Positions 40,672-50,230 of a DNA stretch of 64,000 bases are shown piece after piece. Location: assembly GCF_025685685.1 (NCBI RefSeq), contig NZ_JAGSYH010000005.1:248001-312000 (forward strand), given 5' to 3'. The translations under genes were made by a program, and so were the position numbers. Numbering within the stretch: the first letter of the stretch is position 1; every line of letters starts with the position of its first letter. Origin of the DNA: Acidicapsa dinghuensis. Its GTDB lineage: Bacteria > Acidobacteriota > Terriglobia > Terriglobales > Acidobacteriaceae. A model generated the notes under the pieces. It worked only from the letters and a program-made list of their open reading frames with translations. It ran no database searches and was not told the DNA's origin.

Positions 40672-41922
40672 TTAATGCGCGACGGCTTCGGCGCAATCTT
40701 CTTCTTCGACGGACCAGCCTCGGCCCAGACCGAGAAATTCAGCAAAGACATTATTGGAAATCAATCGTCCGCGAGACGTAAGAGCTGCTTTACCACGTTG
40801 GATTGAAAGTAACCCCTCGTCTGCGAGGCGTCGCGCGATGGCAATCGATGGGTCTGCAGCTTCCGCTCCAAACTCTTTGCGCAGTGCGGCAAAAGAGACC
40901 CCGGCATTGCGCCGGAGGCCCAAAAACCACGCTTCCTCAATCTGCTGCGTTGGCCCCAGCCATGAGGTTTCGATGATCGGCTCCTGTCTGTCCGAATGCT
41001 TAAGAAATTCGTCGAGATCCGCAGTTGTGGCGGCGCGCAGGACAGAGCCATCCTCTGCAGGCAGCATCGAGCTGGCATCCAGGCCGATTCCGAGGTAAGG
41101 CTTGCGCTGCCAGTAACGGAGATTATGCGCTGATTCCCGGCCGGGCTGCGCAAAGTTCGATATTTCGTACTGCTTCAGGCCAGCCTCGGACAAGGCTTCC
41201 ACGGATTCTTCGTACATCTGCACAATCGCATCGTCGCTTGGCACCAGCTCCGCGCCGTAACGTGCACCGCCGGAGAGCAATTCCCTGCCGAGCCTCGATT
41301 CTTCGTCAATCTCAAGCATGTAAACGCTGGCATGCGGAACGCCGGTATCGATCAGAACCGACAGTGATTCGCGCCAGGATTGGAGCGTCTGCCCGGCAAG
41401 TCCGGCAAGCAGGTCCAGGTTCAGATTGTTGATGCCTGCACTGCGCAGACGGTGTAGATCATCGAGCACCTGCGCCCGGGAATGCAGCCGACCGCTGCGA
41501 TGCGCCTCTTCATCGATGAAGGACTGTACACCGAGACTGACGCGATTGACACCAACCTCAACCATCGCGCCCAGTGTGGCGTCGCTTAACTGCCCAGGAG
41601 CACACTCCACTGTGATCTCTGCGTCGCGAGTCAACATAAACTCATTGCGAATCGCGCGGAAAATCTGCCGGAAATGATCGCCTGACAGCAGGCTCGGCGT
41701 GCCGCCGCCGAAATAGACCGTATCCACCTGCCGAGAAAGCGTGACTTGCATCGACCGTGCCCATGCCGGCGCGGCACTGAGATCGGAGACAAGGCGGTCA
41801 ACGTACTTACTATGCTCCGAAGCCGGATAAACGCCCGAAGCGAAATTGCAGTAGGTACACTTTGACCGGCAGAATGGAACGGAAAAATAAAGCCCCGAAG
41901 TTTGCCTGAGTGAAGCTGCCAT
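40672..41922 (-). CDS. hemW: Radical SAM heme chaperone HemW-like protein
   Basis: The 416-residue protein has the radical SAM cluster motif C-x3-C-x2-C with Cys18, Cys22 and Cys25 (FCRSKCTYC). The next residue is Asn-Phe as in HemW rather than the Gly-Cys of true HemN. SAM-binding features include YFGGGTPSLL, ITVECAPG, RVSLGVQSF and NLDLLAGLAGQT. A C-terminal HemN_C-like region runs from about 330 to 410. HemW inserts heme into respiratory enzymes and is not coproporphyrinogen oxidase. It starts 149 bases from the divergent CPBP gene. Confidence 0.9.
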   Translation of the reverse strand: MAASLRQTSGLYFSVPFCRSKCTYCNFASGVYPASEHSKYVDRLVSDLSAAPAWARSMQVTLSRQVDTVYFGGGTPSLLSGDHFRQIFRAIRNEFMLTRDAEITVECAPGQLSDATLGAMVEVGVNRVSLGVQSFIDEEAHRSGRLHSRAQVLDDLHRLRSAGINNLNLDLLAGLAGQTLQSWRESLSVLIDTGVPHASVYMLEIDEESRLGRELLSGGARYGAELVPSDDAIVQMYEESVEALSEAGLKQYEISNFAQPGRESAHNLRYWQRKPYLGIGLDASSMLPAEDGSVLRAATTADLDEFLKHSDRQEPIIETSWLGPTQQIEEAWFLGLRRNAGVSFAALRKEFGAEAADPSIAIARRLADEGLLSIQRGKAALTSRGRLISNNVFAEFLGLGRGWSVEEEDCAEAVAH

Positions 41923-42070
41923 CCCCTCTTATTTTCTCATCTACTCAGACACAGGCATAGATTGATTCCTCAAAAAGGCCTGCAACGAACGCAGAATTGT
42001 TTCGAACGGAACAAATATTCCGGGTACGGGAATTCTGCGTCCATTCTGATTATGGAGACGGCTCAATCCG

Positions 42071-42841
42071 ATGGCGGCAATTGATCTACCTCCAGTTTTG
42101 CCTTCCGTAGGCCAGTCCAGGCAGGAAACGGGAGGCAAGGTACAAGATGCGAGATTCGCACGCGATCTGATCGAATTCGCAGTTGCGTTTGGCCTGATTC
42201 TAGCAGCTGTCTGGACAGCGATGCCGTATCAACGATGGCTGTCCTATGCCGCTTTGATGTGGATCACTCTATCTACATGGCGTTCGTTTGACGGCGTACT
42301 CGCCATGGGATATCGCGTCGCGCACTTCTGGCGAGCCTTATGGATTCCCCTGGTGTCCATCGCACTTTCTGCACTCGCCATCTATTTTTCGCATCGTGCG
42401 GGCATGCTGCGCATTCCTCGGACTCCACACGTGTTCTTTGAACGATTCTGGCTTTATGCCCTCTGGTCTTTTCTGCAGGAATTTGTGCTGCTCAACTTTT
42501 TCCTGCTACGCCTGACGCGCCTGTTGCCCAAGCAGTGGATGGCAGTATCCGCCACTGCATGCTGCTTTGCAATTACGCATTTGCCCAATCCTGTGCTGGC
42601 CCCATTGACGATGATATGGGGCATGGTCGCATGCGCTACGTTTCTTGCTTATCGCAATTTCTACATGCCGGCTATCGCGCACGCCATTCTCGGCATCTGT
42701 ATCGCGCTCACGATTCCGGGCCGGGCTGATCACAATATGCGCGTAGGTTATGGATACATGACCTACCGGCCACACGCGCATTCGCGGCCGGAGCCCGAGC
42801 CGACTAGTGGAGCCAGATCGACCATACCGTATCGACCGTAG
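42071..42841 (+). CDS. CPBP-like membrane protein with degenerate first motif
   Basis: The 256-residue protein has six or seven hydrophobic segments and the outline of a CPBP (CAAX protease/bacteriocin-processing) domain. The first motif reads LQEFVLLNFFLLRL where the canonical form is E-E-x-x-x-R, so one Glu is Gln and the Arg is displaced or lost. The second motif is CFAITHLPN with the His, and the third is IAHAILG. This Q-E-F variant looks like a separate CPBP branch. It might still bind metal or may be inactive. The C-terminal 40 residues are basic and Pro-rich. Its 3' end overlaps the convergent canonical CPBP gene by 38 bases. Confidence 0.8.
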   Translation: MAAIDLPPVLPSVGQSRQETGGKVQDARFARDLIEFAVAFGLILAAVWTAMPYQRWLSYAALMWITLSTWRSFDGVLAMGYRVAHFWRALWIPLVSIALSALAIYFSHRAGMLRIPRTPHVFFERFWLYALWSFLQEFVLLNFFLLRLTRLLPKQWMAVSATACCFAITHLPNPVLAPLTMIWGMVACATFLAYRNFYMPAIAHAILGICIALTIPGRADHNMRVGYGYMTYRPHAHSRPEPEPTSGARSTIPYRP

Positions 42842-43685
42842 CGTGGGTGATGGCAGATGCCGCGACTCTCCGATTTTGCCTCCACGCGCGACCGTAAAAG
42901 ATACCGGCCAGTGCCGCGAGCGCCACATATTGCCAGTTAAAACCGGTTGTGCGCTTGTTCCAGTGCGACAAACCAAACAATATTGAGGTCAAAAGAAGGG
43001 CCGGAAGACGGCCGATGCGCCGCTCCATAAGATTCTGCATCCATCCACGAAAGAAGAGCTCTTCAGGAACAGCTATAAAGAGGAAAGTGAAGATCCACGC
43101 ACCAGCAAACCACCATGGTGTGGACCAGACGGCGTGCCAGTGCAGAAATCCCATGCTTAGTCCGAGCGTGATCGCGATGGGGGTGTAGAAGAGAAACTCA
43201 CGCAGCCCAGGCCAAAGATCGCGTAGGCGGATGCGGAGATCGGCCCCAACGCCTTCCAGTTCGCGCAAAACGATGAAGCCATACATGCCGGCATCGAGCA
43301 GAATGATTTTGTTGAAGACGGCAAGGTGCGCAGGCCATGCAGCTTCGAACCAGCGCAAATCAACAGCGAGGCCCAACGGAACCAGGACGAGCCAGTCCCG
43401 CCAATTGCCTCGTTTGTGCACATCGATGCCACGCGCCTGCGTGAGCAGAAAGGCGATCGCAACAGGAAGCACCGCATAAAGAGCGAGCCACTGCCATTGG
43501 AATCTCTCGGCTGAAATGCTGACCAACAGATAGGGGATGCAAAGCACCGCAGGGAGCAGAACGCGCAGCAAGATCGGCCAACGTTGCACTGAGCGTGTTA
43601 CTGAATTACCCCAGAACGCGATTGCAAAATACGGGGCGAGCGTGACAAGCGCTGCAAGGATGATTGGAACAGTGAGGTATTCCAC
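42804..43685 (-). CDS. CPBP family intramembrane metalloprotease
   Basis: The 293-residue membrane protein has eight or so hydrophobic segments and all three CPBP motifs: PEELFFRG (E-E-x-x-x-R, about residues 210-217), FGLSHWN (F-x-x-x-H) and ITHATVDT (H-x-x-x-N/D). It is thus predicted to be an active intramembrane glutamic/metal protease of the Abi/Rce1 group. Roles in this family include protein processing and bacteriocin immunity. It starts 58 bases after the MsbA-like exporter stop on the same strand, so the two may form an operon. Confidence 0.88.
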   Translation of the reverse strand: MEYLTVPIILAALVTLAPYFAIAFWGNSVTRSVQRWPILLRVLLPAVLCIPYLLVSISAERFQWQWLALYAVLPVAIAFLLTQARGIDVHKRGNWRDWLVLVPLGLAVDLRWFEAAWPAHLAVFNKIILLDAGMYGFIVLRELEGVGADLRIRLRDLWPGLREFLFYTPIAITLGLSMGFLHWHAVWSTPWWFAGAWIFTFLFIAVPEELFFRGWMQNLMERRIGRLPALLLTSILFGLSHWNKRTTGFNWQYVALAALAGIFYGRAWRQNRRVAASAITHATVDTVWSIWLH

Positions 43686-43743
43686 TCTTCAGTGTATGGA
43701 CAAAGCTCAACTGTTGAGATGCAGGATTGTGCTTCCAGTGCAA

Positions 43744-45750
43744 TCAGCTTCCGATCTTCGCCCCGGAAGCCAGTTCGGGAGCAAGCCCGGCGACCAATCC
43801 CGAACCAACCGCAGGGCCGATCGAGATCGACGCACTGGCAACTTCCTGATCCTTGTATTGAAGCTGATACAGCTTCCAGTAGATGCCGCGCTGTGCGAGT
43901 AACTGCTGATGCGAACCCATCTCGCGCAACTGACCCTTGTGCATGACGAGAATGATGTCGGCGCGCTGCACAGTGGAGAGGCGGTGCGCGATGAGGACCG
44001 AGGTGCGTCCCTCAACCATGCGCTCAAGCGCGAGGCGAATCTTCTGCTCTGTTTCGGTATCGACGCTCGACGTGGCTTCGTCAAGAATCAGGATGCGCGG
44101 ATCATACGCCAGAGCGCGGGCGAAATTGATGAGCTGTTTCTGCCCGGTCGAAAGCGAGTTGCCGCGCTCGATCACGGGTTCTTCAAAGCCATTGGACAAA
44201 CTTTCGACAAACTCAAGCACATTGACGTCTTTTGCCGCTGAAGCCATCTGCTCTGTTGTAATCTCCGCTTCGCCCAGCCGGATGTTTTCAGCAATCGTGC
44301 CGGTAAAGAGAAAAGGGTCCTGCAATACGACGGCGAAATGGCGGCGTAGTGTATTCAGATCGTGCTCACGCAGGTCGATTCCGTCGAGATAGATGCCGCC
44401 GCGTGTTACGTCATAGAAGCGCATCATCAGCCCTGTCAACGTAGTCTTGCCCGCGCCCGTGTGGCCAACAATCGCGACTGTTTGTCCAGGCTCGATGGTG
44501 AAGCTGACATCTTTGAGAATCCACTCAATATCGTTCATCGCAGCAAGCTCGGATGCGCTTGCTGATGCTATTTGCGCTCTTTGTTCTTCCGCTAGTAGCT
44601 GATAGGTGAACCAGACGTTGCGGAACTCGATGCGGTTGCTGGCGTCACCAGCTTTGGTCTCGACGGGAGAAACGATCTCGGCGGGGGTATCGAGCAGCTT
44701 GAAGATGCGTTCGCAGGCGGCCATGGCTGCCTGCAGGATGTTGAACTTCTCGCTGAGATCCATGATGGGGCGGAAGAAGCGCTGCGAGTATTGCGTAAAC
44801 GCCGCCAGAACGCCGATGGTGACTGCGCCATTGATGACACCAAAGCCGCCGCGCCAGACGATGAAGGCGATGGCGATAGAAGAAAGAATTTCGACAGCAG
44901 GGTAATAGAGCGCGTAAGCGAAGATTGTGTCTTTGAACGCGACCATGTGCTGCTCATTGACGGCAGTGAAGTCTTTAAAGGCGCGCTCTTCGCGGTTAAA
45001 GAGTTGCACTACGCTCATGCCGCTGATGTGTTCCTGGGTAAAGCTGTTGATGCGGGCGATAGCAGCACGCACGCGGCGGTAGCTCTCACGCACGCTTTTG
45101 CGAAACAGATGCGTGACTAGAACGATGACCGGCAGCACGCTCAGAGTCAGCAGTGCGAGCCGCCAGTTCATGTTGAGCATCACGATGACCATGATGGAGA
45201 GCGCGAAGAGATCATCGATCATCGACAGCACGCCCGAGGTGAACATGTCATTGATGGCGTCTACGTCGGACGTAAGCCGAGTCACCAGCCGGCCAACGGC
45301 GTGATTGTCAAAAAAGCCGATGTGCATGCGCTGCATGTGGCGAAAGATTTCGCTGCGCAGGTCAAACATCACCTTCTGGCCGGTCCACTGCATGAGGTAG
45401 GTTTGCGTGAACTCAAAGGCATAGGCGAGCAGCAGGGCGCCCAGATACATCGCTGCAAGCTGGCCGAGGCCTACGTATGGATCATTGCTGAGCCGCGAGC
45501 CGAGCCAGTTGCTGCTGGCAACGCCCGCAGTAGCTGCACGCTGGGTCAGATAGCGGTCCAGGCCTACTTTAACGAGATAAGGGCCGACGACATCCGAACC
45601 CGCTTTGAGGATGACTGCGATGACCGAGACCGTCGCCTGAATTCGATACGGCCCGAGATACCCGGCGAGACGCCGCATCAGCCGCGCGTCATAGGTTTTG
45701 CCGCTAATCTCGTCGTCGGCTCGTTTGGGCTTATTTTTCTCGTCGGCCAT
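43744..45750 (-). CDS. ABC exporter half-transporter (MsbA/LmrA-like)
   Basis: The 668-residue protein fuses a six-helix membrane domain (about residues 25-350, including FTQYSQRFFRPIMDLSEKFN just before the linker) with an ATPase domain from about 375 to 640. ATPase motifs are GHTGAGKTTLTG (Walker A), the signature LSTGQKQLINFARAL, ILILDEATSSVDTETE (Walker B) and the switch His in LIAHRLST. It should work as a homodimer or with another half to export lipids or drugs across the inner membrane. Its sequence (LQDPFLFTGTIAENIRLG) is of the multidrug/lipid-flippase type. The start follows a short basic and acidic cytosolic tail. Confidence 0.93.
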   Translation of the reverse strand: MADEKNKPKRADDEISGKTYDARLMRRLAGYLGPYRIQATVSVIAVILKAGSDVVGPYLVKVGLDRYLTQRAATAGVASSNWLGSRLSNDPYVGLGQLAAMYLGALLLAYAFEFTQTYLMQWTGQKVMFDLRSEIFRHMQRMHIGFFDNHAVGRLVTRLTSDVDAINDMFTSGVLSMIDDLFALSIMVIVMLNMNWRLALLTLSVLPVIVLVTHLFRKSVRESYRRVRAAIARINSFTQEHISGMSVVQLFNREERAFKDFTAVNEQHMVAFKDTIFAYALYYPAVEILSSIAIAFIVWRGGFGVINGAVTIGVLAAFTQYSQRFFRPIMDLSEKFNILQAAMAACERIFKLLDTPAEIVSPVETKAGDASNRIEFRNVWFTYQLLAEEQRAQIASASASELAAMNDIEWILKDVSFTIEPGQTVAIVGHTGAGKTTLTGLMMRFYDVTRGGIYLDGIDLREHDLNTLRRHFAVVLQDPFLFTGTIAENIRLGEAEITTEQMASAAKDVNVLEFVESLSNGFEEPVIERGNSLSTGQKQLINFARALAYDPRILILDEATSSVDTETEQKIRLALERMVEGRTSVLIAHRLSTVQRADIILVMHKGQLREMGSHQQLLAQRGIYWKLYQLQYKDQEVASASISIGPAVGSGLVAGLAPELASGAKIGS

Positions 45751-45924
45751 GTATTTTGGATGGTTTTTTCCGGCAACTGGATACAGTCCTATTGTAGCGG
45801 TGAGGTTAAGGGTGATTCGACGCAGGAGTAAAGCAGAACTGAAACGTCAAGCGTATGCTTATTGTGCTATTTGATGCTTCCGTCGACGCTTCTTCTCATT
45901 TGGCTACCCTCTGGTGGAGATGCA

Positions 45925-46506
45925 ATGTTACGCAAGCTGCTGGTCCTGCTACTGATTGTCTTCACCGGCGCTGCAATCTCGCAGGCGAAATCCAAGAAAC
46001 CGGGTCTTCCAGAACAGTTCGAGAAGGCGAAAACAGTCTTCGTCGAGTCTCGCTACGGGGACCTGACCGACCTGCGCCTGAACCGCGACCAGCGTGACGC
46101 CATTCTGGATATGCAGGATGGAATTCAAGATTGGGGTCGTTATTCCCTGGCTAGCGCTCGTGTGGATGCAGACCTGATCGTGGTCGTATATCGAGGCCAA
46201 TATATTAACGGCCGCAGCTTTCCGGGCAACTCGCCCAGTACCGGACCGGTTCCTGGCCGCACTCCAATCCAGAATCCGGCAGACGCATCGCAAAGCAGTG
46301 CGACAAATCCTGCCGATACGGAACGCGAGAAAGATGAACTGCGGGTTTACACGCTTGGGCAAGACGGCAAACTCAAAGGACCGATCTGGAGATCGCAGAT
46401 GGACAACGGGCTACTTGCCCCCAGTTTATTTCTGCTCCAGCAGTTGAAATATGACGTCGAAAAGGCCTATCCCAGCCCGGCTGGTGGAAAGCCGAATACG
46501 CCGTAA
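45925..46506 (+). CDS. Exported protein of unknown function
   Basis: The 193-residue protein has a clear signal peptide (MLRKLLVLLLIVFTGAAISQA) and then an alpha/beta domain: KTVFVESRYGDLTDLRLN, AILDMQDGIQDWGRYSLASARVDADLIVVVYRG, a disordered Pro/Ser-rich loop of about 40 residues (NSPSTGPVPGRT), then DELRVYTLGQDGKLKGPIWRSQM and LFLLQQLKYDVEKAY. The beta-alpha pattern looks like a small periplasmic fold common in acidobacterial proteins, but I do not recognise a family. The ATG at 45925 gives the signal peptide; an in-frame ATG at 45862 adds a longer hydrophobic leader without an obvious ribosome-binding site. Confidence 0.7.
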   Translation: MLRKLLVLLLIVFTGAAISQAKSKKPGLPEQFEKAKTVFVESRYGDLTDLRLNRDQRDAILDMQDGIQDWGRYSLASARVDADLIVVVYRGQYINGRSFPGNSPSTGPVPGRTPIQNPADASQSSATNPADTEREKDELRVYTLGQDGKLKGPIWRSQMDNGLLAPSLFLLQQLKYDVEKAYPSPAGGKPNTP

Positions 46507-46577
46507 AACCCGGGTAAACCTGAATTTAATTCTCAGCCTTTGCACTGGTATGGTATCGTTTCCACTCGGAGATAATC

Positions 46578-49500
46578 ATGATGCGCCGTTCGCGGATATT
46601 CCCCGTCCTGGCCCTCGCGATCTCGTTCGCCGCGAATGCCCCGTCTCAGACAATGCAAGCTCCAGATATAACAAAGGAGCCAACGCTTTACGTTGTTCCC
46701 TATGCCCATCTCGATACGCAATGGCGCTGGGAGTTTCCGCAGGTTATCAGTGAATACCTGCTGAAAACGATGAAGGTCAACTTCGACTACATCGATAAGT
46801 ATCCCCACTATGTTTTCAACTGGACTGGCGCAAACCGTTACCGGCTGATGAAGGAGTATTTCCCCGCCGACTACGAGCGCATGAAGGGATATATTGCCAA
46901 AGGCAACTGGTACCCGGCCGGATCTTCGGTAGAAGAGGGTGACGTGAACCTGCCCAGCGCCGAGTCGATCTTCCGGCAGGTGCTCTATGGCAACACCTAT
47001 TTCCGCGATGAATTTGGCAAGGCCAGCGCTGAATATATGCTGCCGGACTGCTTCGGCTTCCCTGCCTCTTTGCCAACGATTCTCGCAGCGTCAGGCGTAA
47101 AGGGCTTCTCAACGCAGAAGCTGAGCGCCGCATGGCAGCCTGCGCCTAAAGTTGGTGGTCCGGATTCTGCCGAACAGACGCCAGAGGGCATTCCCTTTAA
47201 TGTAGGCATCTGGAAGGGTCCCGATGGCGAAACGATTTTGGCTGCTCTGAATCCCGGTGGCTACGGCAGCCGGATTCGCACAGACCTTAGCAAAGAGCCG
47301 CCGCCGGTCGTCATCCCTCCAGATGCAACGCCGCAGATGCGCCGCTTCCTTGAGAATAATCAGGAACAGGACTGGGTGAAGCGCGTCAACATCGACGGCC
47401 AGGCTACGGGCGTTTTCGCCGACTATCACTACGTTGGCACCGGCGATATCGGCGGTGCTGTGGATGAGGAATCGGTGAAGCTGCTGGAAGCCACGGTGGA
47501 CAAGACGGATGCGGTGCTGCCAACTCCCGGCAGCGCCATGAGCGCCTTTGGTCCGAATGCGGACCAGGCCGCCAAGACCACAGGTCCGGAAGTACAGATG
47601 GGCACCGGCCCGCTGCATGTGATCTCAGCAGCAGCAGACCAGATGTTCCTGGACATCAAACCGGACATGCAGTCTCGCATGCCAAGCTACCAGGGCGATC
47701 TGGAACTGATCAACCACTCTGCCGGCTCGCTGACCTCAGAGGCTTATCACAAGCGCTGGAATCGCAAGAATGAGATTCTCGCCGACGAGGCGGAAAAAGC
47801 ATCGGTTGCTGCGAGCTGGATGGGTGGAAGGCCCTATCCGCAGAAACGGCTCAATGATGCGTGGTTCCTGGTGATGGGCGGGCAGTTCCACGACACGGGC
47901 GCAGGGACCGCTACACCGCGTGCCTATGAGTTCGCGTGGAACGACGACATCATCGCCTCGAATCAGTTCGCCGATGTCTTCACCGATGCAACGCAGTCGG
48001 TTGCCTCCGGCATGAACACTGAGGTGCACGGCGTTCCTCTGGTTGTCTTCAACTCGCTTAATATCCCGCGCGAAGACGTTGTCGAAGCACACGTTGCCTT
48101 CCCTGGAGGCACGCCCAAAGCTGTCAAGGTTATTGGCCCTGACGGCAAGGCGACTCCATCGCAGGTCGAAGACGGCAAGGTACTGTTCCTCGCCAAGACG
48201 CCTTCGGTTGGCTATGCGGTTTATGACATACAGCCCGCCGCATCAGAAGAGCACTCTAGGGAGCTGCACGTCAGCGAATCGTCGCTTGAGAATGCGCGCT
48301 ATCGCGTTCATATCAACTCCGACGGCGATGTGACGAGCATCTTCGACAAAAAGATCAATAAGGAACTGCTCTCTGCTCCCTTCCGGCTGGCACTGATGAA
48401 CGATGCGCCGAAACAATGGCCGGCATGGAACATGGATTTCGATCAGGAGCAAGCTGAACCCACCGCTTACGTCTCTGGCCCAGCAAAAATCCGCGTGGTC
48501 GAGAATGGTCCAGTGCGTGTGGCTGTCGAAGTCTCGCGCGAGACGAAGGGATCGAAGTTCGTACAGACGGTGCGGCTCTCGGCGGGTGATGCCGGCAACC
48601 GCGTCGAATTTGGCGAGTCGATCGATTGGAAGACTCTTTCGTCCAATCTCAAGGCTGTCTTCCCGCTTTCGGCAACCAACAACATGGCTACATACAACTG
48701 GGAAGTCGGTACCATTCAACGGCCTACCGCGTATGATCGCCAGTTCGAGGTTGCCTCGCATCACTGGATCGATCTGACCGATCAGAGCGGCTCGTACGGC
48801 GCGACAATTCTCACAGACGTTAAGAACGGCTCGGATAAGCGCGACGATCACACCATTCGTCTCACGCTCATTCGCACGCCCGGCTTCCCACCACCCGATC
48901 CGAAGTTCCCTAACCGCCGTCCTGGCTACAGCGATCAGCTCAACCAGGACTGGGGTCACCACGAGATCCTCTTCGGGCTCGCGGGGCATGAAGGCGACTG
49001 GCGCCAGGGACAGACCGACTGGCAGGGCTATCGCCTGAGCACTCCGCTGGTTTCGTTTGAAACGAGCAAGCACTCCGGCTCGTTGGGCAAGTCGTTCTCC
49101 ATCGTCACGGTCGACAATCCTCGTATCCGCATCCTCGGCCTCAAGAAAGCTGAGAAGAGCGACGAGACTGTCATCCGCATGGTGGAACTGGATGGCAAAC
49201 CTGCCTCCGATGTGCATGTGAAGTTCGCCGGTCCCATTGAATCAGCACGCGCGATCAACGGGCAGGAATTGCCGCTTGGCAGCGCTACCGTGAACGATGG
49301 CGTGCTTGATGCCTCCTTCAACGGATACCAGCCGCTGACCTTTGCATTAAAGCTTGGCGCGGCTCCAGCTCATCTCGAAAGCGTTCAGTCCGAACCGGTC
49401 ACACTGAACTATGACCTGGCTGCGGCCAGCAATGACGACACGCATTCGCAGGGTGGATTCGATTCGAAAGGCGATGCTCTGCCCGCCGAAATGCTGCCCG

Positions 49501-50153
49501 GCGATCTGCACTTCAATGGCACGGACTTCCACCTGGCTCATGCGGCGACCGGGACACCGGACGCAGTGGTCGCCAAGGGGCAGAAGATCGAACTGCCTGA
49601 AGGGGGCTTCAACAAGGTGTATATTCTTGCGGCTTCTGAAGATGGAGACCAGAAGGCCACATTCCGCGTGGGCAGCAATCCGGCTACCCTGGACATCGAA
49701 AACTGGGGTGGTTTCATCGGTCAGTGGGATACACGGTTGTGGAAGCCGGAGCCGGACAGCATCAAGGTCGGCGGACGCTTCGGACAGCCGGAGCGGACCG
49801 TCGAGTTGAAGCATGACTGGGCAGTTTCCGCCAACCACGCGACCTGGCCCGATATCACCTATCGCGGATCACCAGACTGGTCGCCCAGCTATCCGGACGA
49901 CTACCTCGGTCTTCGCCCTGGCTTTATCAAACCGGCAACTCTGGGATGGTATGTCTCGCACCATCACACGCCAGATGGCTTGAATGAGCCTTACCAGTAC
50001 AGCTACCTCTTTGCCTATCCGGTGTATCTGCCGCCGCACACCAGGACACTGACTCTGCCTGAGAATGACAAGGTCCGCGTACTGGCAATTACGGTGGCAA
50101 AGGATGAGCCCGCGGTTACTCCCGCGCAGCCACTCTACGACACTCTGAAGTAG
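46578..50153 (+). CDS. Secreted alpha-mannosidase (GH38)
   Basis: The 1191-residue enzyme starts with a signal peptide (residues 1-22) and GH38 catalytic sequence PYAHLDTQWRW with zinc ligands His44 and Asp46. The catalytic nucleophile is Asp157 in MLPDCFGFPASLP. The central three-helix and beta-sandwich domains follow, with LVVFNSLNIPREDVVEAHV near residue 490. The extra C-terminal 250 residues (from about 940, including TFRVGSNPATLDIENWGG) look like a glycan-binding or acidobacterial-specific beta-domain, as the family usually ends near 1000. It removes alpha-linked mannose in the periplasm or outside the cell. A hairpin terminator follows. Confidence 0.93.
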   Translation: MMRRSRIFPVLALAISFAANAPSQTMQAPDITKEPTLYVVPYAHLDTQWRWEFPQVISEYLLKTMKVNFDYIDKYPHYVFNWTGANRYRLMKEYFPADYERMKGYIAKGNWYPAGSSVEEGDVNLPSAESIFRQVLYGNTYFRDEFGKASAEYMLPDCFGFPASLPTILAASGVKGFSTQKLSAAWQPAPKVGGPDSAEQTPEGIPFNVGIWKGPDGETILAALNPGGYGSRIRTDLSKEPPPVVIPPDATPQMRRFLENNQEQDWVKRVNIDGQATGVFADYHYVGTGDIGGAVDEESVKLLEATVDKTDAVLPTPGSAMSAFGPNADQAAKTTGPEVQMGTGPLHVISAAADQMFLDIKPDMQSRMPSYQGDLELINHSAGSLTSEAYHKRWNRKNEILADEAEKASVAASWMGGRPYPQKRLNDAWFLVMGGQFHDTGAGTATPRAYEFAWNDDIIASNQFADVFTDATQSVASGMNTEVHGVPLVVFNSLNIPREDVVEAHVAFPGGTPKAVKVIGPDGKATPSQVEDGKVLFLAKTPSVGYAVYDIQPAASEEHSRELHVSESSLENARYRVHINSDGDVTSIFDKKINKELLSAPFRLALMNDAPKQWPAWNMDFDQEQAEPTAYVSGPAKIRVVENGPVRVAVEVSRETKGSKFVQTVRLSAGDAGNRVEFGESIDWKTLSSNLKAVFPLSATNNMATYNWEVGTIQRPTAYDRQFEVASHHWIDLTDQSGSYGATILTDVKNGSDKRDDHTIRLTLIRTPGFPPPDPKFPNRRPGYSDQLNQDWGHHEILFGLAGHEGDWRQGQTDWQGYRLSTPLVSFETSKHSGSLGKSFSIVTVDNPRIRILGLKKAEKSDETVIRMVELDGKPASDVHVKFAGPIESARAINGQELPLGSATVNDGVLDASFNGYQPLTFALKLGAAPAHLESVQSEPVTLNYDLAAASNDDTHSQGGFDSKGDALPAEMLPGDLHFNGTDFHLAHAATGTPDAVVAKGQKIELPEGGFNKVYILAASEDGDQKATFRVGSNPATLDIENWGGFIGQWDTRLWKPEPDSIKVGGRFGQPERTVELKHDWAVSANHATWPDITYRGSPDWSPSYPDDYLGLRPGFIKPATLGWYVSHHHTPDGLNEPYQYSYLFAYPVYLPPHTRTLTLPENDKVRVLAITVAKDEPAVTPAQPLYDTLK

Positions 50154-50170
50154 ATAGACCGCATCAAATA

Positions 50171-50199
50171 AAGAGGCCCGGATCATCTCCGGGCCTCTT
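50171..50199. terminator. Bidirectional terminator between mannosidase and M1-like genes
   Basis: Perfect 12-base arms (AAGAGGCCCGGA 50171-50182 and TCCGGGCCTCTT 50188-50199) enclose TCATC. TATTTG follows on the plus strand and TATTTGATG on the minus strand, so it fits the convergent genes on both sides. It is 18 bases past the mannosidase stop. Confidence 0.8.
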
Positions 50200-50230
50200 T
50201 ATTTGTGCTGAATCTACGGGGAGGGAATTA

